From Kiritimatiellia bacterium (GTDB lineage Bacteria > Verrucomicrobiota > Kiritimatiellia > CAIVKH01), in the NCBI GenBank assembly GCA_025054615.1, contig JANWZO010000006.1:71596-135595 (forward strand): a DNA stretch of 64,000 nt, read 5' to 3'. Positions 63,744 to 64,000 of the stretch are shown piece by piece. Made by a program: the position numbers and the translations under genes. The notes under the pieces are model-generated. The model was given only the letters and a program-made list of their open reading frames with translations. It was not told where the DNA came from and did no database searches. Position 1 is the first letter of the stretch, and each line of letters starts with the position of its first letter.

Positions 63744-64000
63744 GGCAAGAGGGGCTCCTTCAGCGCCACGCGAATTTTGAACTGACGGACGAAGAGATCC
63801 GAGGCCGGCGTCGGCAGCCACGTGATTTCCGTGGACGGGGCGACCCAATCCAATGCACGGAGGCGGTCACGGAACTCTCGTATGGGGGTTGCGGACTTCA
63901 CGACGTCGAGATACCCAACTCCTTCGATGTCGATTGCCAACAGCGCGCCGGGGGGCGCATCGCCGGCCGGCTGCTGTTCAGCGGCAGGGTCCGGCGCCGG
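63740..64000 (-). CDS. Partial gene, likely PilN/PilM-type pilus platform protein
   Basis: The last 86 codons of a gene that enters from beyond 64000. The visible part starts in an Ala/Pro/Glu-rich linker and continues into a beta/alpha domain (IDIEGVGYLDVVKSATPIRE, DLFVRQFKIRVALK) that reads like the end of a fimbrial-assembly or PilN-type ferredoxin-like domain. The stop overlaps the next start (ATGA). In Akkermansia the corresponding neighbour of Amuc_1100 is PilM-like Amuc_1101; with only the tail present this cannot be decided. Confidence 0.6.
   Translation of the reverse strand, partial: PAPDPAAEQQPAGDAPPGALLAIDIEGVGYLDVVKSATPIREFRDRLRALDWVAPSTEITWLPTPASDLFVRQFKIRVALKEPLLP

Overview
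The window is a GC-rich bacterial chromosome segment that is almost fully coding. It probably comes from the PVC group (Verrucomicrobiota/Kiritimatiellota side). The best clues are the genes at 58654-64000, which match in order and layout the Akkermansia Amuc_1098-1100 pilus/secretin cluster, including a secretin with an Ala/Glu/Pro-rich N-terminal part and a partner protein with Ca-binding DxDxDG repeats. A giant exported subtilase with the same kind of repeat, a fused CcoNO oxidase and the suf gene order fit this. The placement is inference: there is no rRNA gene in the window. I see no CRISPR array, tRNA, insertion sequence, phage or plasmid module.

Layout. 1-6200: a COG3014-like TPR lipoprotein and a 1558-residue secreted subtilisin-like protease. 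6200-8900: a small membrane protein and a translationally coupled DprE1/DprE2-like oxidase/reductase pair. 9000-11300: a membrane protein whose frame runs on antisense through a SPASM radical-SAM gene, and an Rrf2 regulator. 11300-19620: a compact cbb3 oxidase operon (ccoI, ccoS, fused ccoNO, ccoQ, mono-haem ccoP, ccoG, ccoH, safE-like), divergent from the Rrf2/radical-SAM unit. 19800-24320: cell-envelope genes (Omp85 protein, a frameshifted trimeric autotransporter, a CsgG-like lipoprotein-type protein). 24430-30350: M50 protease, methyltransferase, CvpA, DnaG and RpoD, the last two being the macromolecular-synthesis core. 30430-34690: a multi-PAS histidine kinase coupled to a REC-pseudokinase-REC protein.

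34746-41209 is a complete suf operon for Fe-S cluster assembly (Rrf2 regulator, sufT, sufC, sufB, sufD, Rieske ferredoxin, sufS, sufU) read leftward from a near-consensus promoter. 41289-48788 runs rightward: a membrane protein, an M29 aminopeptidase, purB, purM and biotin genes bioF-bioH-bioC-bioD (bioA and bioB are not here). 48789-50806 is lptG/lptF-like plus folD. 51543-58571 is a leftward run: stand-alone 5'-3' exonuclease, GT-C-like membrane protein, coaE, rho and a VWA-domain protein. 58654-64000 is the leftward pilus/secretin cluster, cut by the window edge.

Genes within units are tightly coupled, with ATGA or GTGA stop-start overlaps throughout the cco, suf, bio and pilus clusters. 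The most unusual non-coding signal is a two-part palindromic element present twice, upstream of ccoG and of the methyltransferase gene. Both copies have exactly 31 bp between palindrome centres although the sequence between the palindromes differs. Other points are the degenerate kinase fused between two receiver domains, a DprE1 homologue with alanine at the benzothiazinone-target cysteine position, and an adhesin gene in the process of decay.
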